36,959 bases of DNA from Verrucomicrobiota bacterium (GTDB lineage: Bacteria > Verrucomicrobiota > Verrucomicrobiia > Chthoniobacterales > UBA10450), in the NCBI GenBank assembly GCA_003218535.1, contig QHNV01000044.1:1-36959 (forward strand). The letters are read 5' to 3'. Positions 7,427 through 15,407 of this stretch are shown piece by piece. Every line of letters starts with the position of its first letter. The first letter of the stretch is position 1. The position numbers and the translations under genes are program-made. The notes under the pieces were generated by a model. It made no database searches. It saw nothing but the letters and a program-made list of their open reading frames with translations, and had not been told where the DNA came from.

Positions 7427-8716
7427 CTAAGTCGTAGTCATTGTCTCCATTACTTCACAAATGATCACACCTGTGCGCTCGATATCCTTCGGCGTATGCT
7501 GTGTGGAAATAAGTCCGGTCTCGAACTGCGATGGCGCGAAATAAATGCCGCGTTTCAGACAAGCATGAAAAAAGGTGGTAAACATTTTCAAGTTGCTGCG
7601 CTGCGCGGTGGCAAGATCAACAATAGGGCTGCCTGCGAAGAACAGGCAAAACATAGAGCCAATCCGATGAAATGTGAGGTCAACCTTTGCCTTCGCGATC
7701 GCGGCGCGCACGATCTCTTCGAATTGTTCACCGAGTTCTTCGAGCACCTTCCATCCATCGATCCGTTCCAGCTCCCGCAATTGCGCTAGGCCAGCTGCCA
7801 TTGCCAGCGGATTTCCGGACAATGTGCCGGCCTGATAGACGGGACCATCTGGAGAAAGCTTGTCCATGATTTCCGCACGTCCGCCAAAGGCACCGACGGG
7901 AAGACCTCCACCGATCACCTTGCCTAATGCTGTTAAATCAGGTTTAACCCGATAGATCTGTTGCGCGCCGCCGCGCGCGACGCGAAACCCAGTGATCACT
8001 TCGTCGAAGATCAACAATGCGCCGTATTTGGTGCATTCGTCGCGCAAGATGAACAAAAAATCTTTCTGCGGAAAATAGAGGCCTGCGTTCGCTGGTATCG
8101 GCTCAAGAATCACCGCCGCTATTTCGTTTTTGTTTTCGCGAAACGCTTTTCTCACAAGATCGACATCGTTGAAGGGCAACGAAACGGTAAGATCAACGAA
8201 GGCCTGTGGCACCCCGGCACTGTCAGGGCGTCCATGTGTGAGCGCACCGCTGCCCGCTTTTACAAGCAAAGCATCGACGTGTCCGTGATAACATCCGTCG
8301 AACTTGATGATCTTGTCGCGTCGCGTGAACCCGCGCGCGAGCCGAATGCATGACATGGTGGCCTCGGTGCCGCTGTTGACCATACGCACTTTTTCAATCG
8401 ATGGCATCCAATTGCAGATTAATTCCGCCATTTCCACTTCGGGCGGATTCGGTATTCCAAAACTTAATCCGCGCGTGGCAGCTTCGCGCACCGCATCCAC
8501 GACGACTTTTGGCGCATGACCTAGGATTGCCGGGCCCCAACTGCCGACGTAATCGATGTATTCATTTCCATCGACATCCCAAATCTTCGCGTCCTCTGCT
8601 CGCGCTACGAAGAACGGTTTGCTGCCAACGTTGCGAAATGCGCGCACTGGCGAGTTGACACCGCCCGGAACGCGCTGTTGGGCAGTGGCAAACAGTTGGG
8701 AGGACCGAGAATTCAC
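7427..8716 (-). CDS. hemL: Glutamate-1-semialdehyde 2,1-aminomutase
   Basis: HemL is a PLP enzyme that moves the amino group of glutamate-1-semialdehyde to make 5-aminolevulinate, the tetrapyrrole precursor of the C5 pathway. The N-terminus QQRVPGGVNSPVRAF is diagnostic. Also visible: VNSGTEATMSCIRLARG (PLP phosphate region), FDGCYHGH, IFDEVITGFR with the cofactor-binding Asp, and the Schiff-base lysine Lys266 in LGKVIGGGLPVGAFGG. The 429-residue length is normal. The ATG at 8716 leaves six residues before the conserved helix. A CGTTAAAT tandem repeat lies just upstream. No other haem gene is adjacent. Confidence 0.97.
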   Translation of the reverse strand: MNSRSSQLFATAQQRVPGGVNSPVRAFRNVGSKPFFVARAEDAKIWDVDGNEYIDYVGSWGPAILGHAPKVVVDAVREAATRGLSFGIPNPPEVEMAELICNWMPSIEKVRMVNSGTEATMSCIRLARGFTRRDKIIKFDGCYHGHVDALLVKAGSGALTHGRPDSAGVPQAFVDLTVSLPFNDVDLVRKAFRENKNEIAAVILEPIPANAGLYFPQKDFLFILRDECTKYGALLIFDEVITGFRVARGGAQQIYRVKPDLTALGKVIGGGLPVGAFGGRAEIMDKLSPDGPVYQAGTLSGNPLAMAAGLAQLRELERIDGWKVLEELGEQFEEIVRAAIAKAKVDLTFHRIGSMFCLFFAGSPIVDLATAQRSNLKMFTTFFHACLKRGIYFAPSQFETGLISTQHTPKDIERTGVIICEVMETMTTT

Positions 8717-8730
8717 ATGCCGAAGATAAG

Positions 8731-8754
8731 CGTTAAATCGTTAAATCGCTAAAT
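8731..8754. repeat. Octamer tandem repeat upstream of hemL
   Basis: Three head-to-tail copies of an 8-base unit: CGTTAAAT, CGTTAAAT and CGCTAAAT. It lies 14 bases upstream of the hemL start codon, in its presumed leader or promoter region. AT-rich microrepeats of this kind can vary in copy number, but no function is evident. Confidence 0.75.
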
Positions 8755-8826
8755 TGTTCCCCCTACGTTAAGACCGCAGCGTGAACCGGTAAACGTTTGC
8801 GCCCGATCACGAGTCAGGCCGATGGA

Positions 8827-8855
8827 TTGACACTGCCGCTGCAAACCGGGATAGT
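8827..8855 (+). promoter_or_regulatory. Sigma-70-type promoter of the tRNA-Cys gene
   Basis: A consensus -35 box TTGACA (8827-8832), a 17-base spacer, and GATAGT (8850-8855) as a four-of-six -10 box. Initiation would fall near 8862, about ten bases before the mature tRNA 5' end at 8873. This is the clearest promoter in the window. Confidence 0.7.
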
Positions 8856-8872
8856 TTGCATCCTTCAAATAA

Positions 8873-8944
8873 GGCGGGGTAGCCAAGTGGTAAGGTCGCG
8901 GTCTGCAAAACCGCTATTCGCGGGTTCGATTCCCGCCCCCGCCT
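8873..8944 (+). tRNA. tRNA-Cys (anticodon GCA)
   Basis: 72 bases folding into a full cloverleaf. The acceptor stem is GGCGGGG/CCCCGCC. The D arm is GCC...GGT with a GTGG-containing loop. The anticodon stem is GCGGT/ACCGC with loop CTGCAAA and anticodon GCA at 8905-8907. A 5-base variable region follows, and the T arm is GCGGG/CCCGC with loop TTCGATT. The discriminator base is T (U73), the identity base of tRNA-Cys. The 3' CCA is not encoded and must be added after transcription. Confidence 0.96.
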
Positions 8945-9127
8945 CTTTCATAGGTAAAACCTTAAGAACCGCCTTCAAAAAAGGCCTGGTGGAAGCAGAG
9001 CTAACAACAACTCCACCGGATATCCGTCAATGTTCGCCCGCATCTTCGCTTGTCCAATCGTCTCCCTTAAAGCAATGTGCGATCAGTGTAGCCGAGGCCC
9101 GCTTCCTCGATCGAGCTCCCAAGAAAA

Positions 9128-11074
9128 ATGAAACAAACAATCAGTCAGCCTCGAGCGAGTGCGGCTCGTATCCCGGCCATCAATCGATTCATTGGCGGTC
9201 TCTTAAAATTCCCGATAGCGATCCTTACTGTCTCCATTGCGATCAATACGCTCGCTGCTCCGCCCGCAGCCCTTCTGGATGATACAAATGCCGCCGTTCG
9301 AGCGGTTATGGCTGTCCAAGGAGAGGTGACTCCCGATCTGATGCGACAGCCGGAGATTCTTGGGACTGCGGTCGGCGTCGATGCTGCGAGCACTCCTGTG
9401 TTAGCGATTTATGTTGACCGAGATTCGTCGAACGCGGCTGAAGTGCTTCGCAATCTCCCGAAACAATTTCGCGGCGTGAGCGTGCAGACTCATCTGACGG
9501 ATAAATTTCGTGCGATGAGTGTAAGCCACACAGCGAAACAGAACCCTCCGATTCAGCTCGGCACGTCGGGCGGCTGGGCGTATGATCTTGCGAACGGCTT
9601 TTGCTGCGGCGGTACTCTCGGCTCGCTGGTGAAAATTGGCAGCACACGTTACATTTTGAGTAATTATCACGTTTTGGAGTCGGACATCGTATCTGGCGGG
9701 AATAACACGACCGCACAGACCGGAGACCCTATTATTCAGCCCGGTTTGATTGATGTGAGCTGCAACAAAAATCTCGCGCAAACTGTCGGAACTCTGGTCA
9801 AGAAAAGCTCCCTGCCCGGAAGCAATGTGGATTGCGCTATCGCGAAAGTCGTTTCAGGGATGGTGCGCGCGGACGGCGCGATCCTTGAGACCGGCACCAT
9901 CTCGAATACAACCGTCGGCGCCTTCATCAATCAGGCCGTTAAGAAGAGCGGGCGGACGACTGGGTTGACGCATAGCTCAGTCTCGGGCTTAAACGCGACG
10001 ATCAGCGTTGCGTATGATAACGAATGCGCAGGCGGCGCAACGTTCACGAAGACATTTACCGGTCAAATAATGATAGCAAACGGCGGAAAGAACTTTTTGG
10101 ACAGCGGTGACTCGGGATCGCTAATGGTTGAAGACGTTTCGACAAAGCCCCACGCGGTTGGATTGCTCTTTGCCGGCAGCAGCACGGATGCGATTGCGAA
10201 TCCGATTGGCCAAGTCCTCACGTTCCTGGGCGCCACGATGGTAAGTGGCGGACCTAGTTGGTCCGATTTCGACGGAGACGGCAAGGCCGACATCTCGGTC
10301 TTTCGCAACGGATCTTGGTACGTGCTCAAAAGTTCGAATAACATGTTAGTCACCAGAACGTTCGGTGTCGGCACCGATAGGATCGCACCGGCCGATTATG
10401 ATGGGGATGGCAAAACCGATTTCGCCGTTTACCGCAATGGTTTTTGGTACATCTCCCAGAGTTCCAATGGCCAACTTCGGACCGCGCAATTAGGAGGAAG
10501 CGGTGATTTGCCTATTCCAGGAGATTTCGACGGTGATGGCAAGGCAGACATCGCCGTTTTTCACCCCTCAAATGGCACTTGGTACTACATCAAGAGCAGC
10601 AACGGACAGAAAGTAGCCGCGCAATTCGGCGCAAATGGGGACGTGCCGCTGCTGGGCGATTTTGACGGCGACGGCAAATCGGACTTGGCTGTCTTTCGCC
10701 CCGCAACTGCCTACTGGTTTTACCGCCGGAGCCGCGACGGCCAACTCCGTGGCATACACTTCGGAATCAGCTCCGATGTCCCGGTTCCAGGCGATTACGA
10801 TGGCGACAGCGTGTCGGACATCGCAATCTTTCGACCCAACACAGGCGTCTGGTATCGATTAAATAGTTCCGATGGCGCACTCGTATCGGGGCAGTGGGGT
10901 ACCAAGGGAGATAAACCCGTTCCGGCCGATTATGATGGGGATGGAAAGACGGATCTAGCAATCTATCGTGGTGCAACCTGGTACGTCCGGCGTAGCGTGG
11001 ATAATTCGGTTTTGATCAAAAACTTTGGATTGGAAACCGATGTTCATGTGCCCGCTGCATACTTGCGACAGTAA
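9128..11074 (+). CDS. Secreted trypsin-like serine protease with C-terminal FG-GAP/VCBS-like propeller repeats
   Basis: 648 residues. A long N-terminal region (about 20 residues) precedes a hydrophobic signal segment (about 21-43, ending TLAA), so export is likely. Residues about 60-370 are a trypsin-like peptidase: SNYHVLE gives His181, VDCAIAK Asp235, and DSGDSGSL Ser329 in a GDSG motif, an apparently complete triad. Residues about 378-648 contain six repeats of the D-[FY]-D-G-D-x-x-[ST/A]-D-[ILF]-[SA]-[VI]-[FY] calcium-binding type, one per 45 residues or so, each followed by a W-Y strand; a beta-propeller is expected. Repeat 5 (DYDGDSVSD) departs from the GDGK form. It has no operon partner. 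Given the type II secretion genes that follow, it could be a substrate, but that is only inference from proximity. The targets of the protease are unknown. Confidence 0.88.
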   Translation: MKQTISQPRASAARIPAINRFIGGLLKFPIAILTVSIAINTLAAPPAALLDDTNAAVRAVMAVQGEVTPDLMRQPEILGTAVGVDAASTPVLAIYVDRDSSNAAEVLRNLPKQFRGVSVQTHLTDKFRAMSVSHTAKQNPPIQLGTSGGWAYDLANGFCCGGTLGSLVKIGSTRYILSNYHVLESDIVSGGNNTTAQTGDPIIQPGLIDVSCNKNLAQTVGTLVKKSSLPGSNVDCAIAKVVSGMVRADGAILETGTISNTTVGAFINQAVKKSGRTTGLTHSSVSGLNATISVAYDNECAGGATFTKTFTGQIMIANGGKNFLDSGDSGSLMVEDVSTKPHAVGLLFAGSSTDAIANPIGQVLTFLGATMVSGGPSWSDFDGDGKADISVFRNGSWYVLKSSNNMLVTRTFGVGTDRIAPADYDGDGKTDFAVYRNGFWYISQSSNGQLRTAQLGGSGDLPIPGDFDGDGKADIAVFHPSNGTWYYIKSSNGQKVAAQFGANGDVPLLGDFDGDGKSDLAVFRPATAYWFYRRSRDGQLRGIHFGISSDVPVPGDYDGDSVSDIAIFRPNTGVWYRLNSSDGALVSGQWGTKGDKPVPADYDGDGKTDLAIYRGATWYVRRSVDNSVLIKNFGLETDVHVPAAYLRQ

Positions 11075-11141
11075 GTGAAACGTGGAATTAACAGTCGGTT
11101 TTGCTAGGGGCACTGGCAAGCGGCTGGTGCGTCCAGCCACA

Positions 11142-11211
11142 CACTCGTGTCGAGAGTGGCAATTAAGTGCGCGCACGCGTTCGCGCACTCAAAGCGGTGA
11201 CATGTCACCGC
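11142..11211. repeat. Cluster of inverted repeats downstream of the protease gene
   Basis: Three palindromes in 70 bases: CACTC/GAGTG around GTGTCGA (11142-11158); AGTGCGCG/CGCGCACT with an 8-base loop (11166-11189); and a perfect 18-base palindrome, GCGGTGACATGTCACCGC (11194-11211). None has a U-tract. They could stabilise the 3' end of the protease transcript, act as a bidirectional transcription block, or, in the case of the loop-free palindrome, bind a dimeric protein. Confidence 0.6.
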
Positions 11212-11344
11212 ACGCCAACGACCAGAGGCGATACCGAAACCGTCTCATATGGTTTTAGATTTTTGATTGCCAATTCGTCCCGTCCGTTGCATTTTTCGCC
11301 CGGTCGCAGATCAAACTGGAGTCGAGACGAGGCAGGTCTTGTGG

Positions 11345-11364
11345 CACAGGCAGCTTAGCCTGTG
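11345..11364. repeat. Short palindromic element (CACAGGC/GCCTGTG)
   Basis: A perfect 7-base stem with the 6-base loop AGCTTA, preceded by TTGTGG. It lies just beyond the 3' end of the small minus-strand gene at 11387-11569, and is similar in size and style to the palindromes ending purM and gspG. The stretch from 11075 to 11386 holds this element and the inverted-repeat cluster; no gene is seen in it. Confidence 0.6.
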
Positions 11365-11386
11365 TTCACGCCGCAATACATCGCCG

Positions 11387-11569
11387 TTACTTCGGCACTA
11401 GTGCGGGCCCGGTTTCGGCGGTCTGTTGATTCATTTCATCTCCTATTGTGATGATGTCGCCACGGAAAGGCGGCGTCGCCTTGGTTGGGAACTGGGGCCG
11501 CAAAACACCGTACACATCCGCTGATGCGAGCATCACGGAAATGAAAACAAACACTGCTGCGCATTTCAT
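11387..11569 (-). CDS. Small putative secreted protein (60 aa), unrecognised
   Basis: Reading from the ATG at 11569 gives a charged start (MKCAA), a hydrophobic stretch VFVFISVMLASA that looks like a signal peptide with cleavage near Ala-Asp, and a 40-residue polar tail rich in Pro, Thr and Gly. A longer frame from 11650 is possible, but it adds a Cys/His-rich segment that would bury the signal peptide, so the internal ATG is preferred. No family is recognised and there is no clear ribosome binding site. It might be a genuine small exported protein or a chance frame in an otherwise gene-poor region. Confidence 0.4.
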   Translation of the reverse strand: MKCAAVFVFISVMLASADVYGVLRPQFPTKATPPFRGDIITIGDEMNQQTAETGPALVPK

Positions 11570-11876
11570 GTTGGTCGCGTGTACATGAATGCACGTGGCA
11601 TGGCAAGCGAAATTTTCGTGCTGATTTTCTACTTGTTGTGGCTCGCCCATGTGCAGCCTACTACATATGACAAAAAAAGGCGAAAGCCCGGCTGATTACT
11701 GATTCTAACGCAAAATCGGAAGCTGTGATCGCACACCGTTTTTCGGAATAACAGTTTTATTGCAGAGGCTGCGCTATTGCTTCTATATCGCACTCTCACA
11801 AGCAGGCGCTGTAAGCCAGCGGTCAGTACAAATTTCGCGTTTTGCATTTTTGATTTTGCACTAATGTCCAAACGGG
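11570..11876. other. Intergenic region between the small secreted ORF and gspF
   Basis: About 300 bases without a convincing gene. It should contain the promoter for gspF and that of the small minus-strand gene. A run of seven A (11673-11679) next to GGCGAAAGCC would read on the minus strand as a very short GC hairpin followed by U7, but the stem is only 3-4 base pairs and points at no known upstream gene. No confident -35/-10 pair was found. Confidence 0.4.
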
Positions 11877-13121
11877 ATGCCACAGTTTGCTTACCGCGCG
11901 CGTAATGCGCAGGGCGATCTGGTTGAGGGAGTTTTGGATTGCCCGGATCGCGGGATTGCCATTCACCAGATTGAATCGCAACGATGCATTCCGATCCGCA
12001 TCGAATTAGTCGGGGCACTGCCTACACCAGTTGGACGAGATGGCGCGGCAGCGGCAGGGCCGACTCAAAATCTAAAAATTCCGCACGGACAGTTGCTCGT
12101 TTTTACAGAGCAACTCGCTCATTTGCTGCAGGCTGGAATGACGCTGGACGAAGGATTGTCGATCTTAGAAAAGCGCTTGAAACAGCCGCGCGTCCAGCAA
12201 ATGACACATACGTTGCATCAAGCGCTAATCGATGGCCGGAGTTTTTCGCAGGCTTTGAGCGAGCTGCCGCGAATTTTTCCGCCGCTCTATGTAAATTTGG
12301 TTGCTGCCGGCGAAGCAAGCGGTGCGTTGCCACAGATTCTATTGCGACTAGTCAAACATCTGACGCAGGCGAAAGACTTGCGAGATCGGGTGCAGCAAGC
12401 GCTGATCTATCCGGCGTTTCTCACACTGGCGGGTCTCATCCTCGTTACAATTTTCATAACGTTCATGGTGCCACAGCTGACTGGGTTCATGGCGCAAACC
12501 GGCGGCGCGCTTCCATTACCGACCCGGATCCTGCTTCACGTTCACCATGCGATCACGAGTTATTGGTGGGTCGGCGTGGTTCTGGGCGTCGGCGCCATCG
12601 TTGGTTTCCGCGCGTTTGTGCGTACGAACGAGGGGCGAATCGCGTGGGACCGTTTCCGGTTGCTGATACCCGGCTATGGACGGGTAATCCGGCACCGTTA
12701 TTATGCGCAATTCTCGCGCACGCTGGGAACTTTGATGGAAAATGGGATTCCCCTGCTCCGCTCGCTGGATCTCGTAACTGAAATTGCTGGGAACAAATTT
12801 CTCGAATTAAAGTTGCGCGAAGTGCGCAGGGCGGTCATCGATGGCGCAACACTTTCCGTTGCTCTTCAGGCGCAAAAGCTCTTTCCAGATTTGTTGACCG
12901 ACATGATGTCGGTTGGAGAGCAGACTGGGCATTTCGCCGAGACCATGCAGGCAATCGCCGACGTTTATGAACGTGAACTGGACCGGAGCGTCGGTGTGAT
13001 CTCGCAACTGATCCCTCCGGTGATTATCGTAGTGATTGCAGTGCTGGTTGGTCTTGTCGTTTTCAGCATTCTCTCGGCGGTTTTCGAAATGACCCATAGC
13101 TTGCAATTTCGTCCACACTAA
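11877..13121 (+). CDS. gspF: Type II secretion inner-membrane platform protein GspF
   Basis: 414 residues with the GspF/PilC layout. The short N-terminal region PQFAYRARNAQGDLVEGVLD is typical. There are two repeated T2SSF helical domains (about 65-190 and 270-395), the second with the FSRTLGTLMENGIPLLRSL signature and the first with LAHLLQAGMTLDEGLSILE. Membrane segments are seen near 175-195, 222-245 and 380-402. GspF forms the inner-membrane platform on which the GspE ATPase assembles the pseudopilus. Other pseudopilus genes follow, but gspE, which usually precedes gspF, is not seen upstream. The ATG at 11877 gives the family-like N-terminus. Confidence 0.93.
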   Translation: MPQFAYRARNAQGDLVEGVLDCPDRGIAIHQIESQRCIPIRIELVGALPTPVGRDGAAAAGPTQNLKIPHGQLLVFTEQLAHLLQAGMTLDEGLSILEKRLKQPRVQQMTHTLHQALIDGRSFSQALSELPRIFPPLYVNLVAAGEASGALPQILLRLVKHLTQAKDLRDRVQQALIYPAFLTLAGLILVTIFITFMVPQLTGFMAQTGGALPLPTRILLHVHHAITSYWWVGVVLGVGAIVGFRAFVRTNEGRIAWDRFRLLIPGYGRVIRHRYYAQFSRTLGTLMENGIPLLRSLDLVTEIAGNKFLELKLREVRRAVIDGATLSVALQAQKLFPDLLTDMMSVGEQTGHFAETMQAIADVYERELDRSVGVISQLIPPVIIVVIAVLVGLVVFSILSAVFEMTHSLQFRPH

Positions 13122-13167
13122 AATTTGCTTGCAATGCCAGCGGTGCTTCAATAGCCTCGCCGCCCAC

Positions 13168-14229
13168 ATGTTTCGTCGGGTCGCCTTCGCGTTATTCTTT
13201 AGCGCGATTTGTCGCGCTTCTGCGCAGGAGGCCCTGAGCGATGCTTTACTTTCGTCGGCCGACACATCGTCGCAGTCAGTTCCGGAGAGCGCCTGGATTG
13301 ATCTCCGTCAGAACGTGCCTGGAAATTCGAGAACGCAAAGCGCGCCGCCGTGGGTGGAAGCAGTGACCCTGTTGCGAGCGCAAGCAGCAGTCAACACGTC
13401 ACCGAAAAGCGTCTTTCGCATCCGCGTCACAAAGCCAAGCTCAGAGCACCAAGTTCTTCTTTTCCGCTTGTTCTTCGACGATAAGCCCAATCAACGCCCG
13501 GAATTAATTGCCTGGGATGAATCAGGCACCCACGTGCTGCGATCGGGCCTGCTGGGCTCGGGGGTTGGTTTGCCGAGTTCGGATTCCGTGATCATCCCCA
13601 TGAGTAGCGCCTCATCGATTGACATCGAAGTCCCTGGAGATGGAAAAACAGTGCGGACAGCATATCTCGACTGGATGACGAGCAGCGGGGTGGTTCATCC
13701 CGTAAATGCTGAGAACCGTGAGATGATTCCAGAACCCTTTTCCTCGATGCCGCAACTGCGTGCCCCGGCTGATGACGTTGAGCAATTCGGAACTGTGACG
13801 GCAACTCTTTCGGCAGAAACGATCCGAATCGGGCCGCAAATCCAGCAGGGCGCTGCGTTTCAATTTCCCATCGAAGCGCAACCGCTAGCTGCGCTGCTCA
13901 CATTCGAAATCGTGAGCCCGCGCATTGATGCACCGCCTGAGATCTATGTTAATGGCCACGACATCGGGCCGGCTTCGCTGACCCTGCCAGACCTGGCTGA
14001 CCCCGCTTACCGCGGTGAGGCCGAGCGGCTCGTCAGGCAAATGCATTTCCAATACACAGGCTGGCTGCGCGCGCAAAAGATCCTGCCGGTCACTAGTCTG
14101 AAAGTAGGAGCGAACGATTTGCTTGTAGTGAATGGGCCTAGCAGCGGTGCCTCCGCCGTCCGCGCCACGCAGATTCAATTAAAGTATCTGTGGGATAAGT
14201 CGGATTATCTTCTGCAGACCGGTCACTAG
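13168..14229 (+). CDS. Unrecognised secreted protein encoded between gspF and gspG
   Basis: The ATG at 13168 is preferred over a TTG at 13129 because it gives a clean signal peptide: MFRR, hydrophobic VAFALFFSAICRA, and cleavage after SAQ. The mature part (about 330 residues) looks mainly beta-stranded, with alternating hydrophobic residues, few Cys and no membrane segment. A conserved-looking core reads IDAPPEIYVNGHDIGPASL and ends near LKYLWDKSDYLL. No known family is recognised. Lying 46 bases after gspF and 66 before gspG on the same strand, it is likely co-expressed with the secretion genes. It might be a periplasmic assembly factor or a substrate; both are inferences from position. Confidence 0.75.
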   Translation: MFRRVAFALFFSAICRASAQEALSDALLSSADTSSQSVPESAWIDLRQNVPGNSRTQSAPPWVEAVTLLRAQAAVNTSPKSVFRIRVTKPSSEHQVLLFRLFFDDKPNQRPELIAWDESGTHVLRSGLLGSGVGLPSSDSVIIPMSSASSIDIEVPGDGKTVRTAYLDWMTSSGVVHPVNAENREMIPEPFSSMPQLRAPADDVEQFGTVTATLSAETIRIGPQIQQGAAFQFPIEAQPLAALLTFEIVSPRIDAPPEIYVNGHDIGPASLTLPDLADPAYRGEAERLVRQMHFQYTGWLRAQKILPVTSLKVGANDLLVVNGPSSGASAVRATQIQLKYLWDKSDYLLQTGH

Positions 14230-14285
14230 CAATTCCCCGAGTTTAAGGTAGCGTAGCCGCGAACCTGAAGAGGTTGCTCCTTACT

Positions 14286-14289
14286 GGAG
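14286..14289 (+). promoter_or_regulatory. Ribosome binding site that decides the gspG start
   Basis: GGAG at 14286-14289 abuts the first ATG (14290), which is too close to be used. It stands six bases before the second ATG at 14296, which is therefore taken as the start. One of few clear Shine-Dalgarno sequences in the window. Confidence 0.65.
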
Positions 14290-14295
14290 ATGAAA

Positions 14296-14706
14296 ATGAA
14301 AACGAAACAACAGGGTTTTACGCTGCTGGAGATCATGATCGTAGTGAGCATCATCGTCATCCTTTTAGGATTAGCGATCTCAAAAATTGGTAATCCGACT
14401 GGATTTGCGAAGCAGACGGCTGTTCGCGCTGACGTTCAAGCAATCGGGACACAGTTACAGCTTTACGAAAGCATGAATGGTTTTTATCCAACAACCGAGC
14501 AAGGATTGCAGGCGCTAGTGACCCAGCCGCAGAACGACCCGAGACCTGCCCGTTGGTATCAATTGTTCAAGCAAATCCCAAAAGATCCCTGGGGGAACGA
14601 TTACATTTACCGGTGTCCTGGCACCAAACATCCAGACAGTTACGACTTATTGTCCGCAGGACCCGATCGGAAATCTGACACAGCGGATGACGATTGGGGC
14701 GAATGA
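14296..14706 (+). CDS. gspG: Type II secretion major pseudopilin GspG
   Basis: 136 residues with a short basic leader, then the prepilin peptidase site KQQG|FTLLEIMIVVSIIVIL with Glu at +5 and a single N-terminal membrane helix. The C-terminal part has the GspG hallmarks: GFYPTTEQGLQALV, PKDPWGNDYIYRCPG, and SAGPDRKSDTADDDW, the loop that binds calcium in this family. GspG polymerises into the periplasmic pseudopilus that pushes substrates through the secretin. The second ATG is used because GGAG is six bases upstream. The gene converges on the minus-strand gspH-M operon. Its stop codon falls inside a palindrome. Confidence 0.95.
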   Translation: MKTKQQGFTLLEIMIVVSIIVILLGLAISKIGNPTGFAKQTAVRADVQAIGTQLQLYESMNGFYPTTEQGLQALVTQPQNDPRPARWYQLFKQIPKDPWGNDYIYRCPGTKHPDSYDLLSAGPDRKSDTADDDWGE

Positions 14707-14721
14707 CCGCCTCGGTCATTC
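14701..14721 (+). terminator. Hairpin at the gspG 3' end overlapping its stop codon
   Basis: Perfect 9-base stem GAATGACCG/CGGTCATTC with loop CCT. The TGA of gspG is bases 14704-14706, inside the left arm. No U-run follows on the + strand, so it may act as an mRNA-end stabiliser or a repeat element rather than an intrinsic terminator. The loop CCT and the size match the hairpin at 34496-34520. Confidence 0.55.
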
Positions 14722-14754
14722 GTTAACCTCAGAAGAGCAGGTCACGTCAGCGTT

Positions 14755-15402
14755 TTATTGTTGGGCACCCGGCGTCCTAAGAACTGGTTTGGGTTTTCTT
14801 AGCGGCAACCTTGGGTTTCTCTGGATCACACCGCGCGTGTGAGGAGGAGGTGTCTGCTGGTTTGAGACTGGAGGCACAAACGGAGTAGGCACTGGCAAGG
14901 CAGGCGCGGCGCCTGTGGGAGGCGCAGCAGTAATATCCGGTTCATTTGGCATCATATTCGGTTCGTTCGGCAGAGGGTTTGGCGCAGCCGGTGAGGATTG
15001 GGACATTAGCGCCTGATTAAAAGTGATGGACGCAAATTGTCCGTCCTTGCTAATGGTGACCTTGGTCTCACCGACCCGGTCCGACCATTCGATGCTGGCA
15101 ATGCTATAGCCATCTACCGGCTCTTTTGTAGTGAGATATTTTTTGAAATTATGATCCGAACTCGACGCGATGGTTACAAGGTCGCCTTCGGGTGAATGCG
15201 CCGCATTTGCCACGTACAGGTCTTTGGCAAAATCCGGTGTTGTCGCGGGCAACGCAACCGCCGTGGCAACTGCAAATGGCGACTTCTCCAGCATTGCCGA
15301 ATACCGGTCGAAGTTGAACCGTGGCGGAAGGACGTCGTCGGCATCACTCGAAAGCGCCCCCAGCAGGGCGAAGATAGACAGAATTGCGAGGAGATGTCTC
15401 AT
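14755..15402 (-). CDS. Unrecognised exported proline-rich protein at the end of the gspH-M operon
   Basis: 215 residues: a signal peptide (MRHLLAILSIFALLGALSSDA), a compact domain to about residue 130 containing a DGYSIASIEWSDRVGETKVTISKDGQFASITF segment split here for description (DGYSIASIEWSDR, then a beta hairpin with SKDGQ), and a long Pro/Asn/Thr-rich tail ending in a basic RNPRLPLRKPKP stretch. It starts 5 bases after the gspM stop, so it is almost certainly translated with gspH-M. Its position corresponds to where GspN- or GspC-like accessory subunits are often encoded, but no sequence similarity to them is recognised. The Pro-rich tail could span the periplasm or bind peptidoglycan; this is inference. 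Confidence 0.75.
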   Translation of the reverse strand: MRHLLAILSIFALLGALSSDADDVLPPRFNFDRYSAMLEKSPFAVATAVALPATTPDFAKDLYVANAAHSPEGDLVTIASSSDHNFKKYLTTKEPVDGYSIASIEWSDRVGETKVTISKDGQFASITFNQALMSQSSPAAPNPLPNEPNMMPNEPDITAAPPTGAAPALPVPTPFVPPVSNQQTPPPHTRGVIQRNPRLPLRKPKPVLRTPGAQQ

Positions 15403-15407
15403 AATAG

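Noticed and set aside
8963-8977. GCCTT/AAGGC hairpin after tRNA-Cys as a terminator
   Set aside because: The stem is only five base pairs around CAAAA and no T-run follows on the + strand.
8797-9282. A 161-codon frame running across the tRNA-Cys gene
   Set aside because: It contains the whole tRNA and overlaps the start of the protease gene in another frame; no protein motif is visible.
11342-11357. A TGGCAC sequence that suggested a sigma-54 promoter
   Set aside because: The bases expected to read TTGC after a 5-base spacer read GCTT, so the -12 element is missing; the TGGCAC belongs to the CACAGGC palindrome.
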